A DNA stretch of 64,000 nt from Chthoniobacteraceae bacterium (GCA_947449735.1 CANFTB010000017.1:1-64000), one strand, 5' to 3'. Positions 24,782 through 33,994 are shown, counted from the first letter of the stretch. The notes: generated from the letters alone by a model not told the origin. Made by a program: numbers and translations.

Positions 24782-25924
24782 CTACGCGCCGAAACGGAGC
24801 GCAAAGCTTTTGTAAAACTCAGCCGCTTTCTCGACCTCCGCCAGCTCGACGAACTCCACCGCCGCATGGGCCTGGTCGATGCTGCCCGGCCCGATGACAA
24901 TTGAGGGAACCCCGCACGCGGATAGCTTGCTGGCGTCGCTCCCGAAGGGAACCCCGCACAGCTCTCCGTCCAGTCCCATCTCGGAAAGCAGCTGCGAAGC
25001 GAGCACCGCGGGAGCGGCCCCGGGCTCGGTTTCCAGAGCCATGTCGGTGAGCATGGGCGCCTCCATCCGGGCATCAAGCGTTGGATACTCGCGCTTCAAG
25101 CTATCGAGCAAAACCTGGTAGTGCGCCAGCACGCCGTCCACCGTCTCCCCCGGCAGCAGGCGCCGGTCGACTTCGATGCAGCAATAATCCGGCACGAAAT
25201 TCACCTGCACGCCGCCCTTAATCACACCGACGTTCAAGGTGGCCGGGCCGAGGAGCGGGTGAGGGCTTCCGGCGAGGCGTTCATGGTCACGTTCAAGGAC
25301 AAGGATAATCCGGGCCATATGCTGTATGGCGTTCACTCCCAGATGCGGCTTTCCGCTGTGCGCCGCCCTTCCATGCACCGCAATACGCCAGCGCACAACC
25401 CCCTTGCTGGCTATCACCGGCCGCAAGCCGGTCGGCTCCGCGACGAGGGCCGCGTCCGCCCTAAGCCCCTCGCAGAGCCTGACCACGCCGCGATAGGAAA
25501 ACTCCTCGTCCACCACCGCCGCGAGCCACAAGTCGCAGGGCGGCCGTACCCCGCTTTCATGAATCAAGGCCACCGCATGCATCATCGCGCCGAGACCCGC
25601 CTTGGTGTCGCAACTCCCGCGCCCGAACATCCTGCCGTTCGCAATCCGGGGTTCAAAGGGTGGGATCTCCATTCCTGCCACTGAGACTGTGTCCATGTGC
25701 GCCTCAAACACGACCTTCCGCGAACCGTCACAACCCGGGATTTTTGCGATGACATTCGGCCTTCCAGGAAATACCTCCTGCTCGCAGACGGCGACTCCGC
25801 GGTCCTCGAAAAAGGCCCTCACCCATGCGGCGATCGCCCCCTCGCCGGGCCCTCCCTCATACGCGGAGTTAACGCTGTTGATGGAAACAAGATCGGCGAG
25901 TATCTGTGCGACGGGGGGGACCAT
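24782..25924 (-). CDS. M20-family deacylase/peptidase (ArgE/DapE type)
   Basis: A 380-residue zinc hydrolase of the M20 family. Metal-site motifs are EAHMDTVS (His-x-Asp), GRGSCDTKAGLGAMM (Asp with the neighbouring G-x-D-x-K-G signature) and DEE (catalytic Glu plus ligand Glu). A dimerisation insert follows (RAAHSGKPHLGVNAI), and the C terminus contains a likely final His ligand (IDQAHAAVEFV). The family removes acyl groups from amino acids (acetylornithine, succinyl-diaminopimelate) or cleaves dipeptides. No arginine or lysine pathway genes lie nearby, so the substrate remains open. The ATG at 25924 is preferred; a TTG at 25942 is possible. It is divergent from the lipoprotein gene. Confidence 0.88.
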   Translation of the reverse strand: MVPPVAQILADLVSINSVNSAYEGGPGEGAIAAWVRAFFEDRGVAVCEQEVFPGRPNVIAKIPGCDGSRKVVFEAHMDTVSVAGMEIPPFEPRIANGRMFGRGSCDTKAGLGAMMHAVALIHESGVRPPCDLWLAAVVDEEFSYRGVVRLCEGLRADAALVAEPTGLRPVIASKGVVRWRIAVHGRAAHSGKPHLGVNAIQHMARIILVLERDHERLAGSPHPLLGPATLNVGVIKGGVQVNFVPDYCCIEVDRRLLPGETVDGVLAHYQVLLDSLKREYPTLDARMEAPMLTDMALETEPGAAPAVLASQLLSEMGLDGELCGVPFGSDASKLSACGVPSIVIGPGSIDQAHAAVEFVELAEVEKAAEFYKSFALRFGA

Positions 25925-26145
25925 GGCTTCAAGCGTCCTCAAAAACCGACCGGCTTTGCGAGACAGAAGCTTGGGACAAATAAACTCCCCGCCAGCAAAT
26001 CCATTCCTCGGCGCGCACCCGAAGAACCATCAAAATCCCCCTCATTGCTTCGGGCGCGAGGCAAGCCGGCATTCAACTAGAAAGACTCCATGAACGTCAT
26101 AATTGCTTTCGCCAGGACCACAAACCGCTTAGGTTGAACTCCCCT

Positions 26146-26808
26146 ATGAGTGCCCGCCTTGTTTTGTCAAATCTCGCTCCTGCCGTCGCGGTCATTCTTT
26201 CGGGATGCTGTTCGATGGATGATGTGTTTGAGCCCCGCAGCAAAGCGGCCACGCCAGCCCCTAAACGCCCCTTGGTCCAGGCAAATGGCCCGACGCCGAA
26301 AAGCCCTGAACAGGGCGCGCAACAGTGGACGGCCGGCGTCGAGCCCAGAATGAGCACAGCTGCCCCAGCAGCTCAAAAACCGGCGTTGCCCGACCGATCC
26401 AGGCTGAACCAGCTCAATTCGGAGGAACTCGCCATCCGTAACAACAAAAGCCTCTCTCCAGCCGAACGCAACCAGCAGCTTCAAAGAGTCTGGAAGGAAC
26501 AAACCGAAGCAGGCTCGGGCATTCAGGCGAAGGACACGCCGCCCCCCCTGCAAAGGCCCGCAAGCCAACCCCCTTCTCCAGCGACAACGCAACCCGCTCA
26601 GCCCAAAATGACTGCCGGCGCGCCACAAACGACGCCGACTGCCGCCGCGGCGCAAAAAACCGACGAGCCGAAGTACGCAATACGCGTGCCGGGGAAGTCG
26701 GGAATCATCAAGAGCCCTTACGACGGCAAGCTTCTGGATGCGACTGGCGTCCCCCCGGGAACGGAAGTCAAAGATCCGTCGACGGGAAAAGTCATGCTAG
26801 TTCCCTGA
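26146..26808 (+). CDS. Small lipoprotein with Verrucomicrobia-type C-terminal motif
   Basis: A 220-residue protein whose signal peptide ends in a lipobox ILSGC (lipidated C21). The middle is a low-complexity, Pro/Ala/Gln-rich linker of about 120 residues. The C-terminal 45 residues form a compact motif with GKSGIIKSPYDGKLLDATG and PPGTEVKDPSTGK, which I recognise from small lipoproteins of Verrucomicrobia. It is probably anchored in a membrane with the C-terminal motif as the functional part. A TTG four codons upstream is also possible. It converges on the PhzF-family gene with an 11-base gap. Confidence 0.7.
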   Translation: MSARLVLSNLAPAVAVILSGCCSMDDVFEPRSKAATPAPKRPLVQANGPTPKSPEQGAQQWTAGVEPRMSTAAPAAQKPALPDRSRLNQLNSEELAIRNNKSLSPAERNQQLQRVWKEQTEAGSGIQAKDTPPPLQRPASQPPSPATTQPAQPKMTAGAPQTTPTAAAAQKTDEPKYAIRVPGKSGIIKSPYDGKLLDATGVPPGTEVKDPSTGKVMLVP

Positions 26809-26819
26809 GGAAGGGTTTT

Positions 26820-27611
26820 CTAGTGGAGGAGGCTGATCCGGCTCATCATCACCGCCTGCCCCCTGAGCAAAACCCTCCCGCCGCGCACGCTCAAGCGGAC
26901 CTCTCCACCGCGGGCGCTGACCTGGAAAGCCCGAAACTCAGAACGACCGGTTTTAGCCTCCCAATACGGACCAAGCGCGCAGTGCGCTGAACCCGTGACA
27001 GGGTCCTCGCTGACGCCCACCGCCGGCGCGAAGAACCGCGACACGAAATCCCAGCCGGGAGAAGCGCTCCGGCAAGTCACGATCACGCCGCGCACCGGCA
27101 GCCGCGCAAGCGCTGCGAAATCAGGAGACAAACCGCGCAAAACTTCCTCGTTTTCAACCTCCACCAGATAATCCATCCCGTTGCTTCCGCTTTCGAGCAC
27201 CATGCATCCAAGAGCGCTCTCAAGCCCCTCAGGAACGGCGCAAGGCGTACAAACCTTTGCGGGAAAATCCATCTCGATCCAGTCCCCCTCCCGCCTGCAG
27301 GAGAGCAAGCCGCTCAGAGTGTGAAAGCGGGCCGGACTTCCAGAGTCCAGAACGCCCGTCTCCCACAACACATGCGCCGTCGCGAGAGTGGCGTGGCCGC
27401 AAAGCTTCACTTCTGAAAGAGGTGTCAACCAGCGCAGTGAGTACCCCTCCTCCAGGACATGCACGAACGCCGTCTCGGACAAATTCATCTCCCTGGCCAG
27501 AAGCCGCATCCATTGCTCCGGAGCCGGCTCCGGCAGCAGACATACGGCCGCGGGGTTGCCGGAAAAAGGCGTGGATGTAAAAGCATCCACGGTAAACAAC
27601 GCGCGCTCCAT
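26820..27611 (-). CDS. PhzF-family isomerase-like protein
   Basis: A 263-residue member of the PhzF/diaminopimelate-epimerase fold. The N terminus is typical (VDAFTSTPFSGNPAAVCLLP), with the conserved acidic residue in NLSETAFV (E46) and the C-terminal DPVTGSAHCALGPYW block. PhzF itself isomerises a phenazine precursor, but most homologues have unknown substrates, and no phenazine genes are present. It starts 18 bases after the O-methyltransferase stop, so the two are likely cotranscribed. Confidence 0.88.
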   Translation of the reverse strand: MERALFTVDAFTSTPFSGNPAAVCLLPEPAPEQWMRLLAREMNLSETAFVHVLEEGYSLRWLTPLSEVKLCGHATLATAHVLWETGVLDSGSPARFHTLSGLLSCRREGDWIEMDFPAKVCTPCAVPEGLESALGCMVLESGSNGMDYLVEVENEEVLRGLSPDFAALARLPVRGVIVTCRSASPGWDFVSRFFAPAVGVSEDPVTGSAHCALGPYWEAKTGRSEFRAFQVSARGGEVRLSVRGGRVLLRGQAVMMSRISLLH

Positions 27612-27629
27612 GATACTGAAAGAAACGCT

Positions 27630-28661
27630 CTAAACCTTCCGAGCAACGACCACACTCCTGTCGACGGCCGTTGGATGATGTCCGGCCCATTCAAGACCGG
27701 CATGCTCCAGCCACGAACGGATCTCCGAAACGGAAAAACAGCGCCCCTCGGTACAATGCAGCAACAGGGCTGAATACATCGCCACCGGAAGCGGTCCGGT
27801 GGACTCCGCATTCAGAAAGGCGTCGTGAATCAACAAAAGCCCACCCGAGGGCAGCGCGCGCGCGGCCTTCTGCACCAGGGCCGCCGCGACTGGATCATCC
27901 CAGTCGTGCAGCACGTTCGAGAGCAGTATGACGTCAAATCCCGAGGGCAGTTCGGACTGGAACATGTCTCCGGCAATCACATCCACCCGGTCCGAAAGTC
28001 CCCGTCGGGCGACAGCCTTCCGGGCGATGCGATCGACGGGAGGCTTCTCAAACACGCTGGCACGCAGGTGTTCAAATCGCGCGCTCAATGCGCACGCATA
28101 AATTCCAGAGCCGCCGGCAACATCGAGCAAGGCGCGATTTCCGGAAAGATCGAGTTTTCTGGCGAGAGCCGGCGCCAAGACAATCCCCCTGCAGTCCATC
28201 GCCGCCGTAAACTCGTCGGCAAACTCGTCGGACTCCATCGCCTGCGCCCACGCGTTGGAATGCGTACTGCCCCAGTTGGCGGGCTTCCCGGTTTTAAGCA
28301 CCTCCACGAACTCCCTGGTCTGCGGCCGGTTCTTGAGCGTGTCGTAATAAGGTTTGAGACACCAGGGCGACCCCTCCACCAGATGCTCTCGAGCGCGTGC
28401 GGTCACGTGAATCACACCCCCGGCCTGAGTCACCAGTCCGAGCGCGGAGCACAATGTCATCAGAACCCCAGCGGGACGGGCGTGCATTCCAAAATGCGCA
28501 GCGAGGGATCCCACCGTCGCGGGATGATCGGCCAACCAGGTAAACAGGTTGAAATGAGACACGGCGGCGGCCAGCAAATCCACGCCCATCAATCCGTCAC
28601 GCAACCGGTACAGAGGCAGGGGATCGGTCACCGGTTCGTCGCTCAATAATGGATCAATCAT
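27630..28661 (-). CDS. SAM-dependent O-methyltransferase (dimerisation plus Methyltransf_2)
   Basis: A 343-residue methyltransferase with an N-terminal winged-helix dimerisation domain (about 20-110) and a C-terminal SAM domain carrying motif I LLDVAGGSGIYA near residue 176 and SNVLHDWDDP near 251, whose His is the usual catalytic base. The family includes plant-type O-methyltransferases, antibiotic-pathway enzymes and CrtF (hydroxyneurosporene methyltransferase). The carotenoid locus is about 17 kb away, so a CrtF role is not supported by position. Its partner gene encodes a PhzF-family protein, which hints at a small-molecule pathway of two steps. Confidence 0.87.
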   Translation of the reverse strand: MIDPLLSDEPVTDPLPLYRLRDGLMGVDLLAAAVSHFNLFTWLADHPATVGSLAAHFGMHARPAGVLMTLCSALGLVTQAGGVIHVTARAREHLVEGSPWCLKPYYDTLKNRPQTREFVEVLKTGKPANWGSTHSNAWAQAMESDEFADEFTAAMDCRGIVLAPALARKLDLSGNRALLDVAGGSGIYACALSARFEHLRASVFEKPPVDRIARKAVARRGLSDRVDVIAGDMFQSELPSGFDVILLSNVLHDWDDPVAAALVQKAARALPSGGLLLIHDAFLNAESTGPLPVAMYSALLLHCTEGRCFSVSEIRSWLEHAGLEWAGHHPTAVDRSVVVARKV

Positions 28662-28848
28662 AGAAATTTCTCTCCTGCGTCACACTGCCCCTTCCTCAAA
28701 AGTGAATCAGAGGGCCTCCTCTCAGCTCAAAACCCCTCCCATTGCCTCACCGCCCGCGGATCACCCGCAAAAGCCGGAAGTGTTGAACCGGGAGTGTTCG
28801 ACCTCCACGTGGATCAAAACTCCCCCCCAAGCCAAGCCCTACGACAGC

Positions 28849-31431
28849 CTAACGTGTCTTGCCCGGTGTGGCACGTACCACACGGAAGCTGTAGTTGTCG
28901 CTTTCCTTGTCCGGCATCGAATGAATCCGGCACGAGGACAAGAGACTCAACTGGAGGGCACCCTGAAACCACGAACCGCCGCGCAGCACTCGCGAGCGGG
29001 CCTTGGGATTCCACGTGTCCATACACCATTCCCAAGCGTTGCCACCCATGTCATACAAACCCTGAGCGTTCGGAGGGAAACTGCCAACCGGCGAGGTGTG
29101 GGCATATCCATCATCGTAACCCGGGATATAGACCTCGGCGCCGGTCTCCTTGCCCGTGTAGTTTCCTGCTCCTTTGGGCGGAGGCCACTGAGTACCCCAA
29201 GGGTACTGGTCCTGAATCCCCATGTCCCGCATCTCAGGAGAGGCGCCCCTCTCCAAAGGCAACCCGACCCCCTTGCTCCACTCCAAATCCGTGGGAAGCC
29301 GGTAGGACTCGCCGGGCTTCAACAATCCCGCGGCGTGCTCCTTGTCAGTCAACCATTTGCAGAACGAGAGGGCATCCGTCCAACTGACCATCACGACGGG
29401 ATCGTCGGGAGTCTGGGCAAAGCCCGGAGACTTCCAACGGGTTTTGGGGTAGCCGGTCTCCTTCACAAACTGGGCATAGTCCTTGAGGCGCGTCTTGCAG
29501 GTGGAAACCTGCACATCCCCCATTTGGACGAATTTCATGCCAATGCTGTTTTCCACCGCACCGGGAGTGTCAAGCTTGGCAGCCTGCGCAGTGGGCTTGG
29601 CTTCGGAGGCCGGCTTGGCCGGTTCAGCTTTCGGCTGTGGCGCAGGCAATTCGGCCTTGGCCACGGGCGGCAACTCAGCCTTGGCTGGAGGCAATTCCAA
29701 CTTGGCTGGAGGAGGCGCCACCACAGGCGGAGCCGCCTTCTCCGCCTTGATCTTGGCGAGTTCCTCCTGCTCCTTCTTCGCAAGCTCCTGCTCCATACGC
29801 TCCACTTCCTGAGCCTTGCGGGCCAGTTCCTGTTCGCGCTTGGCGATGCCGTCCTGCTTGATGGATTCGGCCTTGATTCTTGCGAGGTCGAGTGCCCTCT
29901 GCGCCGCAATGTCGGGGTCCTCTCCAATGGGCGGCACAGGAGTCTGATTCGTCTTTGACGAAGCAAGGGGACCGACGTTTGCGCTGCCTTTTGCAGCGGC
30001 CGTAGAAGCATCTCGAGGAGGAGGCTCCATGGTCACCGGCGTCGGCAAACCCTCGATGCCCGGGTCCACTCCATTCGGGAGGCCGACCTTGGGCTTGGGG
30101 GGGGTACCGGGACGCAGCGCGGTCAACTCCGGCGTCGAACCGGGCTCGGTCGGCGCCACAAACTTCGCATCCGGAATTTGCTCCGGCTCGGGAATTTTGG
30201 GAGCCGCGGCAACCTCCGCGGGTTCGTCCTCTTCGAAATCTTCGTTTTTTTCAAAAAAGAAACTCGCTCCGAACCAAGCCCCCACTGCCCCGGCCAATAC
30301 AAGGAGGGCCGCAAGCGCCAATTTCTTTCCGCCCGAACGCCGCTCAGGCGGGAACGACGTGAGCATGGGGCGCGGCGCGGAGATCCTTTCATTCGCCTCG
30401 GCACCCTCCTCCTCAGGCTCCTCCTCGCTTCCAGCAACCCCCATGTGCTGTGGTGTTTGCGCAGACGCTTTCGCCGCGGCAGCCTTGGCTGCGAGTGCCG
30501 CCGCCACCGGGGACACAGACTTCTTCTCGGGCTCAACTTGGCCGGCTAGCCTCTTCACCAAATCGCCAATCGTCACCGGCCGCTCGCCAGGATCTTTGGA
30601 AAGACACTGGGCAATGGTGCGCTCCCAATTCGCGTAAAGCTCCTGCCCGTCGCGATTCAATTTGTGACGCAACTCAACGACCCCCGGGGGACGCTCCACC
30701 CGGATGTTGTTCTCCACATCCGTTCCCTCAAAAACACGCTTCCCAGTCAGCAACTGGAACAAGGTCGCCCCAATTGAGTAAATGTCGTCGCTGATCGTGG
30801 CCGCGGCCCCCCCAAAAAGTTGAGGACTCGTGTGGGAAAGATATTTACCCTCCCGAACTCCGGAGCGCCGCAGCGCATCGACGATCACCCTGCGCGTGCC
30901 AAACCCGGAGAGCAACACCTCCCCTTTCGAAGTGATAATAATGTCCGCCGGGCTAAGGTTCCGGTGCAATACAGGAACGCTGTGAACGTCCGCCATCGTT
31001 CTTAGAACAGGGTCAATCCACCCTTTCACTTCACTCGATTCAAAAAACCCAGTGGATTCCTCCTGCAGACGCCGGGCCAGAGACTCGCCCTCGTAGGCGT
31101 TTGTCACCACGGCCGCCCAATCCTCTCCCTCGATCAATTCGTGTACGCGAAGGATACTCTCATGATGCAGATTGCGGGTTTTCTTCACCTCCTCCTTCAA
31201 GGCTGCACGCAAGTCCGGATCCTTAGACACCTCAGCCGGCACAAAATGAAGGCACACCTGCCTTCCGGCAACCTCGTCCTCCGCCAGCCAGACAGGAAAC
31301 TCGCCAAGAGCGGAAGGAATGACACTGCGGAGAGCGAAAGTCTCGGCGATGATTTGGCCTGCGCGCAGGTACTCGGGGTCGAAACCCTCGTGGGAGGGTA
31401 CACTTACGTTGCCGGCTGTTTCGTTGGACAT
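28849..31431 (-). CDS. Receptor-like pseudokinase with coiled coil and SUMF1 (FGE-like) domain
   Basis: An 860-residue protein. Residues about 30-300 have the fold of a bacterial Ser/Thr kinase, but all key catalytic residues are changed: the VAIK lysine position reads VCLH (H62), HRD reads HRN (N158) and DFG reads GFG (G176), while the structural SDDIYSIG block is kept. A linker, one membrane helix (370-393), a Pro-rich stretch and a charged coiled coil (about 507-566) follow, then a SUMF1/formylglycine-enzyme-type domain (626-858) with NAWEWC and VLRGGSW but without the catalytic CxxxxC. The kinase part would be cytoplasmic and the SUMF1 part external. It is probably a scaffold or sensor rather than an enzyme. 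It is divergent from the pilT genes. Confidence 0.88.
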   Translation of the reverse strand: MSNETAGNVSVPSHEGFDPEYLRAGQIIAETFALRSVIPSALGEFPVWLAEDEVAGRQVCLHFVPAEVSKDPDLRAALKEEVKKTRNLHHESILRVHELIEGEDWAAVVTNAYEGESLARRLQEESTGFFESSEVKGWIDPVLRTMADVHSVPVLHRNLSPADIIITSKGEVLLSGFGTRRVIVDALRRSGVREGKYLSHTSPQLFGGAAATISDDIYSIGATLFQLLTGKRVFEGTDVENNIRVERPPGVVELRHKLNRDGQELYANWERTIAQCLSKDPGERPVTIGDLVKRLAGQVEPEKKSVSPVAAALAAKAAAAKASAQTPQHMGVAGSEEEPEEEGAEANERISAPRPMLTSFPPERRSGGKKLALAALLVLAGAVGAWFGASFFFEKNEDFEEDEPAEVAAAPKIPEPEQIPDAKFVAPTEPGSTPELTALRPGTPPKPKVGLPNGVDPGIEGLPTPVTMEPPPRDASTAAAKGSANVGPLASSKTNQTPVPPIGEDPDIAAQRALDLARIKAESIKQDGIAKREQELARKAQEVERMEQELAKKEQEELAKIKAEKAAPPVVAPPPAKLELPPAKAELPPVAKAELPAPQPKAEPAKPASEAKPTAQAAKLDTPGAVENSIGMKFVQMGDVQVSTCKTRLKDYAQFVKETGYPKTRWKSPGFAQTPDDPVVMVSWTDALSFCKWLTDKEHAAGLLKPGESYRLPTDLEWSKGVGLPLERGASPEMRDMGIQDQYPWGTQWPPPKGAGNYTGKETGAEVYIPGYDDGYAHTSPVGSFPPNAQGLYDMGGNAWEWCMDTWNPKARSRVLRGGSWFQGALQLSLLSSCRIHSMPDKESDNYSFRVVRATPGKTR

Positions 31432-31656
31432 CAGAGGGTCTGCTTAGGTGAACGGAGGAACCCCAAAGGACAAACCCCTCGAGAGCCCCAATTGCCCCGG
31501 ATCGACACAAGCCGTACCCGCAAGGACACTCTCTAAGGGTAATGCGTTCGCGGCTGATTCGCCAACAGGAAATTAGCTCATTTACAGCCCACTCTCTGCT
31601 TTGGTTCTGGAGAGTTCCCGACTATTTACACAAGAATCACGCTCGCATCGCTCCCT

Positions 31657-32763
31657 ATGGAACCCCTACCCACCGCAGAATATTCCTACAACGGCGTCCA
31701 AATTACACACGTCGACCAGTTTCTCCAGTACGCCCAATCCGCGGAGGCTTCCGACATGCACCTTTGCAGCGGCGCCCAACCCACCTGGCGCAGGTGCGGA
31801 AACATCGAGGTCATGTTCCCGGACGCGGAATACCTCACCGCCGGCCACACCAGGATGCTTGCCGAGAGCTTTTTGAGCCCCGAACGACTCGCTCAGCTCG
31901 ACGCCCAGGGCGACGTCGACTTTGCCTACGAGGCCACCTTCGGCCGTTTCCGCGCCTCCGTAATCCGCCAGCGCGTGGGATACGACCTCGTCTTCCGCAT
32001 TATCCATGCAAAGCTGCGCACCCTAACCGAACTCGGCCTGCCCGATTCCCTGAAGTCGCTCACCCAATTCCACAACGGCCTCGTGTTGGTCACCGGCCCC
32101 GTGGGTTCCGGAAAATCCACCACCCTCGCAGCCCTCGTCGACGCCATCAACCAAGAGCGCAACGACCACATCATCACCCTCGAAGACCCCATCGAGTACC
32201 TCATCCCCTCCGCAAACTGCCACGTGACCCAGCGCGAGGTCCGCACCCACACCAAGAGCTTCGCCGCCGCCCTGCGCGGCGCCCTGCGCGAGGACCCGGA
32301 CGTGATCATGGTGGGCGAAATGCGCGACCTGGAAACCATCCAGCTCGCCATCAGCGCCTCCGAGACGGGCCACCTCGTGCTCGGCACCCTTCACACAGGC
32401 AACGCAGCCCGAACCCTCGACCGGGTGCTCGACGTCTTTCCCTCCGACCAGCGCGACCAGATCCGCGTCATGGTCTCCGAATCCCTCCGCGGCATCGTCT
32501 CCCAGCAACTCATCCCACGGGCGGACGGACAAGGCCGCGTCCTCGCCCTTGAAGTCCTCACCAACAACTCGGCCGTCGCCAACCTCATCCGCGACGGAAA
32601 AACCTTCATGCTCCCCGGCGTCATCCAGACCGGAAAGCGCGCCGGGATGAAACTCATGGACGACTCCCTCACCGAACTCCTCGAGGCGGGCCTGATCACA
32701 GGCGCGGAAGCCTACGTTCGCTGCGAGCAAAAGACGCTGTTCCGCAAGTACATGAACTCGTAG
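31657..32763 (+). CDS. PilT-type retraction ATPase (first copy)
   Basis: A 368-residue type II/IV secretion ATPase of the PilT branch. The N-terminal domain carries SDMHLCSGAQP, followed by Walker A GPVGSGKSTT, the Asp box TLEDPIEY, Walker B DVIMVGEMRDLET and the His box LGTLHTGNA. PilT hexamers power retraction of type IV pili. A second paralogue follows after 34 bases. The first copy is less typical in its N-terminal domain and could be the PilU-like accessory motor. No pilin or pilus-assembly genes are in the window. The start ATG has a short spacing to the divergent pseudokinase promoter region. Confidence 0.88.
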   Translation: MEPLPTAEYSYNGVQITHVDQFLQYAQSAEASDMHLCSGAQPTWRRCGNIEVMFPDAEYLTAGHTRMLAESFLSPERLAQLDAQGDVDFAYEATFGRFRASVIRQRVGYDLVFRIIHAKLRTLTELGLPDSLKSLTQFHNGLVLVTGPVGSGKSTTLAALVDAINQERNDHIITLEDPIEYLIPSANCHVTQREVRTHTKSFAAALRGALREDPDVIMVGEMRDLETIQLAISASETGHLVLGTLHTGNAARTLDRVLDVFPSDQRDQIRVMVSESLRGIVSQQLIPRADGQGRVLALEVLTNNSAVANLIRDGKTFMLPGVIQTGKRAGMKLMDDSLTELLEAGLITGAEAYVRCEQKTLFRKYMNS

Positions 32764-32797
32764 ACCGACCCGCCCCCACCCTTCATCAACTTTCGAT

Positions 32798-33871
32798 ATG
32801 GCATACATTGACCAATTCTTTCAGGTGCTCGTCACCGCAGGCGGCTCGGACCTTCACATGGCCCAGGGTGCCCCGCCGAAGATCCGCCAGCACGGGGGCA
32901 TGGTCCCCATCCGGCAGGAGCCGCTGAGCGAGGAGGAGATGACCTACATGATGAGCGAGATCAGCGGCCCCGAGCGCTGGCAGAAATACCTGGAAACAGG
33001 CGACCTCGACTTCGCCTACCAGATGGACGCCAACTCGCGCTTCCGGTGCAACTACCTCAAGCAAGCCCACGGGTTCGGCTGCGTTTTCCGCATCATCCCC
33101 ACCAAAATCATGACCCTCGACCAGCTCGGCATCCCCGAAGTGGTCAAGGAGTTCGGCAAGCTCAGGGGCGGAATCGTCCTCGTCACCGGCCCCACGGGAT
33201 CCGGAAAATCGACCACGCTCGCGGCGCTGATCGACTACATCAACACCAACTTTTCGAGGCACATCGTCACGATCGAGGAACCCATCGAGTTCGTGCACCC
33301 CAACAAGCGCTCGGTCATCACGCAGCGGGAGGTGCCGGAACACTCTCCCAACTTCCCCGTGGCCCTGAAAGCCGCCCTGCGGGAGGACGCCGACATCATC
33401 CTCGTGGGTGAAATGCGCGACCTCGAAACCATCAGCCTCGCGCTGACCGCCGCGGAGACCGGCCTTCTCGTCTTCGGCACACTGCACACAAACAACGCCC
33501 GCAAGACCGTGGACCGCCTCATCGACGTCTTCCCCTCCGACCAGCAGTCGCAGGTGCGCACGATGCTGGCGAACTCCCTCCGGGGAGTCGTGGCCCAGGT
33601 TCTGATGAAAAAGGCCGACGGCAAGGGCCGGAAGGCGATCAACGAGATTCTCATCGTCAACCCGGCGGCGAGCGCGATCATCCGCGAAGGAGCGACCCAA
33701 AAACTCCAGGACGTCATCGTGGGCGGCAAATCCGAAGGGATGCAGTTCATGGACGACGCCATCCTCGACGCCCTGAAGGCGGGAATCGTTTCGGCGGAAG
33801 AGGCCTACGTCAAAGCCACCGACAAGAACAAGTTCAAGGCGTTCCTCCCCGCGGGCGCCGCGGCCCACTAA
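32798..33871 (+). CDS. pilT: PilT twitching-motility ATPase (second copy)
   Basis: A 357-residue PilT with all family motifs: SDLHMAQGAPPKIRQHG at the N terminus, Walker A GPTGSGKSTT, the Asp box TIEEPIEFVH, Walker B DIILVGEMRDLET and the His box FGTLHTNNARKT. It closely fits canonical PilT length and order. It is probably cotranscribed with the upstream paralogue (34-base gap); paired PilT/PilU motors cooperate in pilus retraction in other bacteria. It is followed by a strong palindrome at 33888-33911. Confidence 0.92.
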   Translation: MAYIDQFFQVLVTAGGSDLHMAQGAPPKIRQHGGMVPIRQEPLSEEEMTYMMSEISGPERWQKYLETGDLDFAYQMDANSRFRCNYLKQAHGFGCVFRIIPTKIMTLDQLGIPEVVKEFGKLRGGIVLVTGPTGSGKSTTLAALIDYINTNFSRHIVTIEEPIEFVHPNKRSVITQREVPEHSPNFPVALKAALREDADIILVGEMRDLETISLALTAAETGLLVFGTLHTNNARKTVDRLIDVFPSDQQSQVRTMLANSLRGVVAQVLMKKADGKGRKAINEILIVNPAASAIIREGATQKLQDVIVGGKSEGMQFMDDAILDALKAGIVSAEEAYVKATDKNKFKAFLPAGAAAH

Positions 33872-33887
33872 ATAGTCCGGCACAACC

Positions 33888-33952
33888 CCGGACGCCCGGC
33901 CGGGCGTCCGGCGCCAGAGGGCCTTCCTTCTTTTTTTTAAAAAAAAGGCCCC
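33888..33952. terminator. GC-rich palindrome plus T8A8 hairpin behind pilT
   Basis: 33888-33911 is a perfect 24-base palindrome (CCGGACGCCCGG and its complement). It is followed at 33919-33952 by GGGCC, a run of eight T then eight A, and GGCCC, which also pairs with itself. The combination lies 16 bases after the pilT stop and most likely ends transcription; the T-run follows the first stem by about 19 bases, so the second hairpin may be the working part. Confidence 0.6.
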
Positions 33953-33994
33953 ACGCCCAGCGGATGTCCCACCCTGCCTGCAAGAATGGGTGGC

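Noticed and set aside
27630-28661. CrtF (carotenoid O-methyltransferase) assignment
   Set aside because: The fold fits, but the gene is about 17 kb from the carotenoid locus and paired with a PhzF-family gene; the family is too broad.
28849-31431. Active Ser/Thr kinase and active formylglycine-generating enzyme
   Set aside because: The three catalytic kinase residues are replaced and the FGE-type cysteine pair is missing, so neither activity is supported.
31601-31628. Promoter TTGGTT-16-TATTTA upstream of the first pilT gene
   Set aside because: Both boxes are poor and the spacer short; not strong enough to list as a feature.
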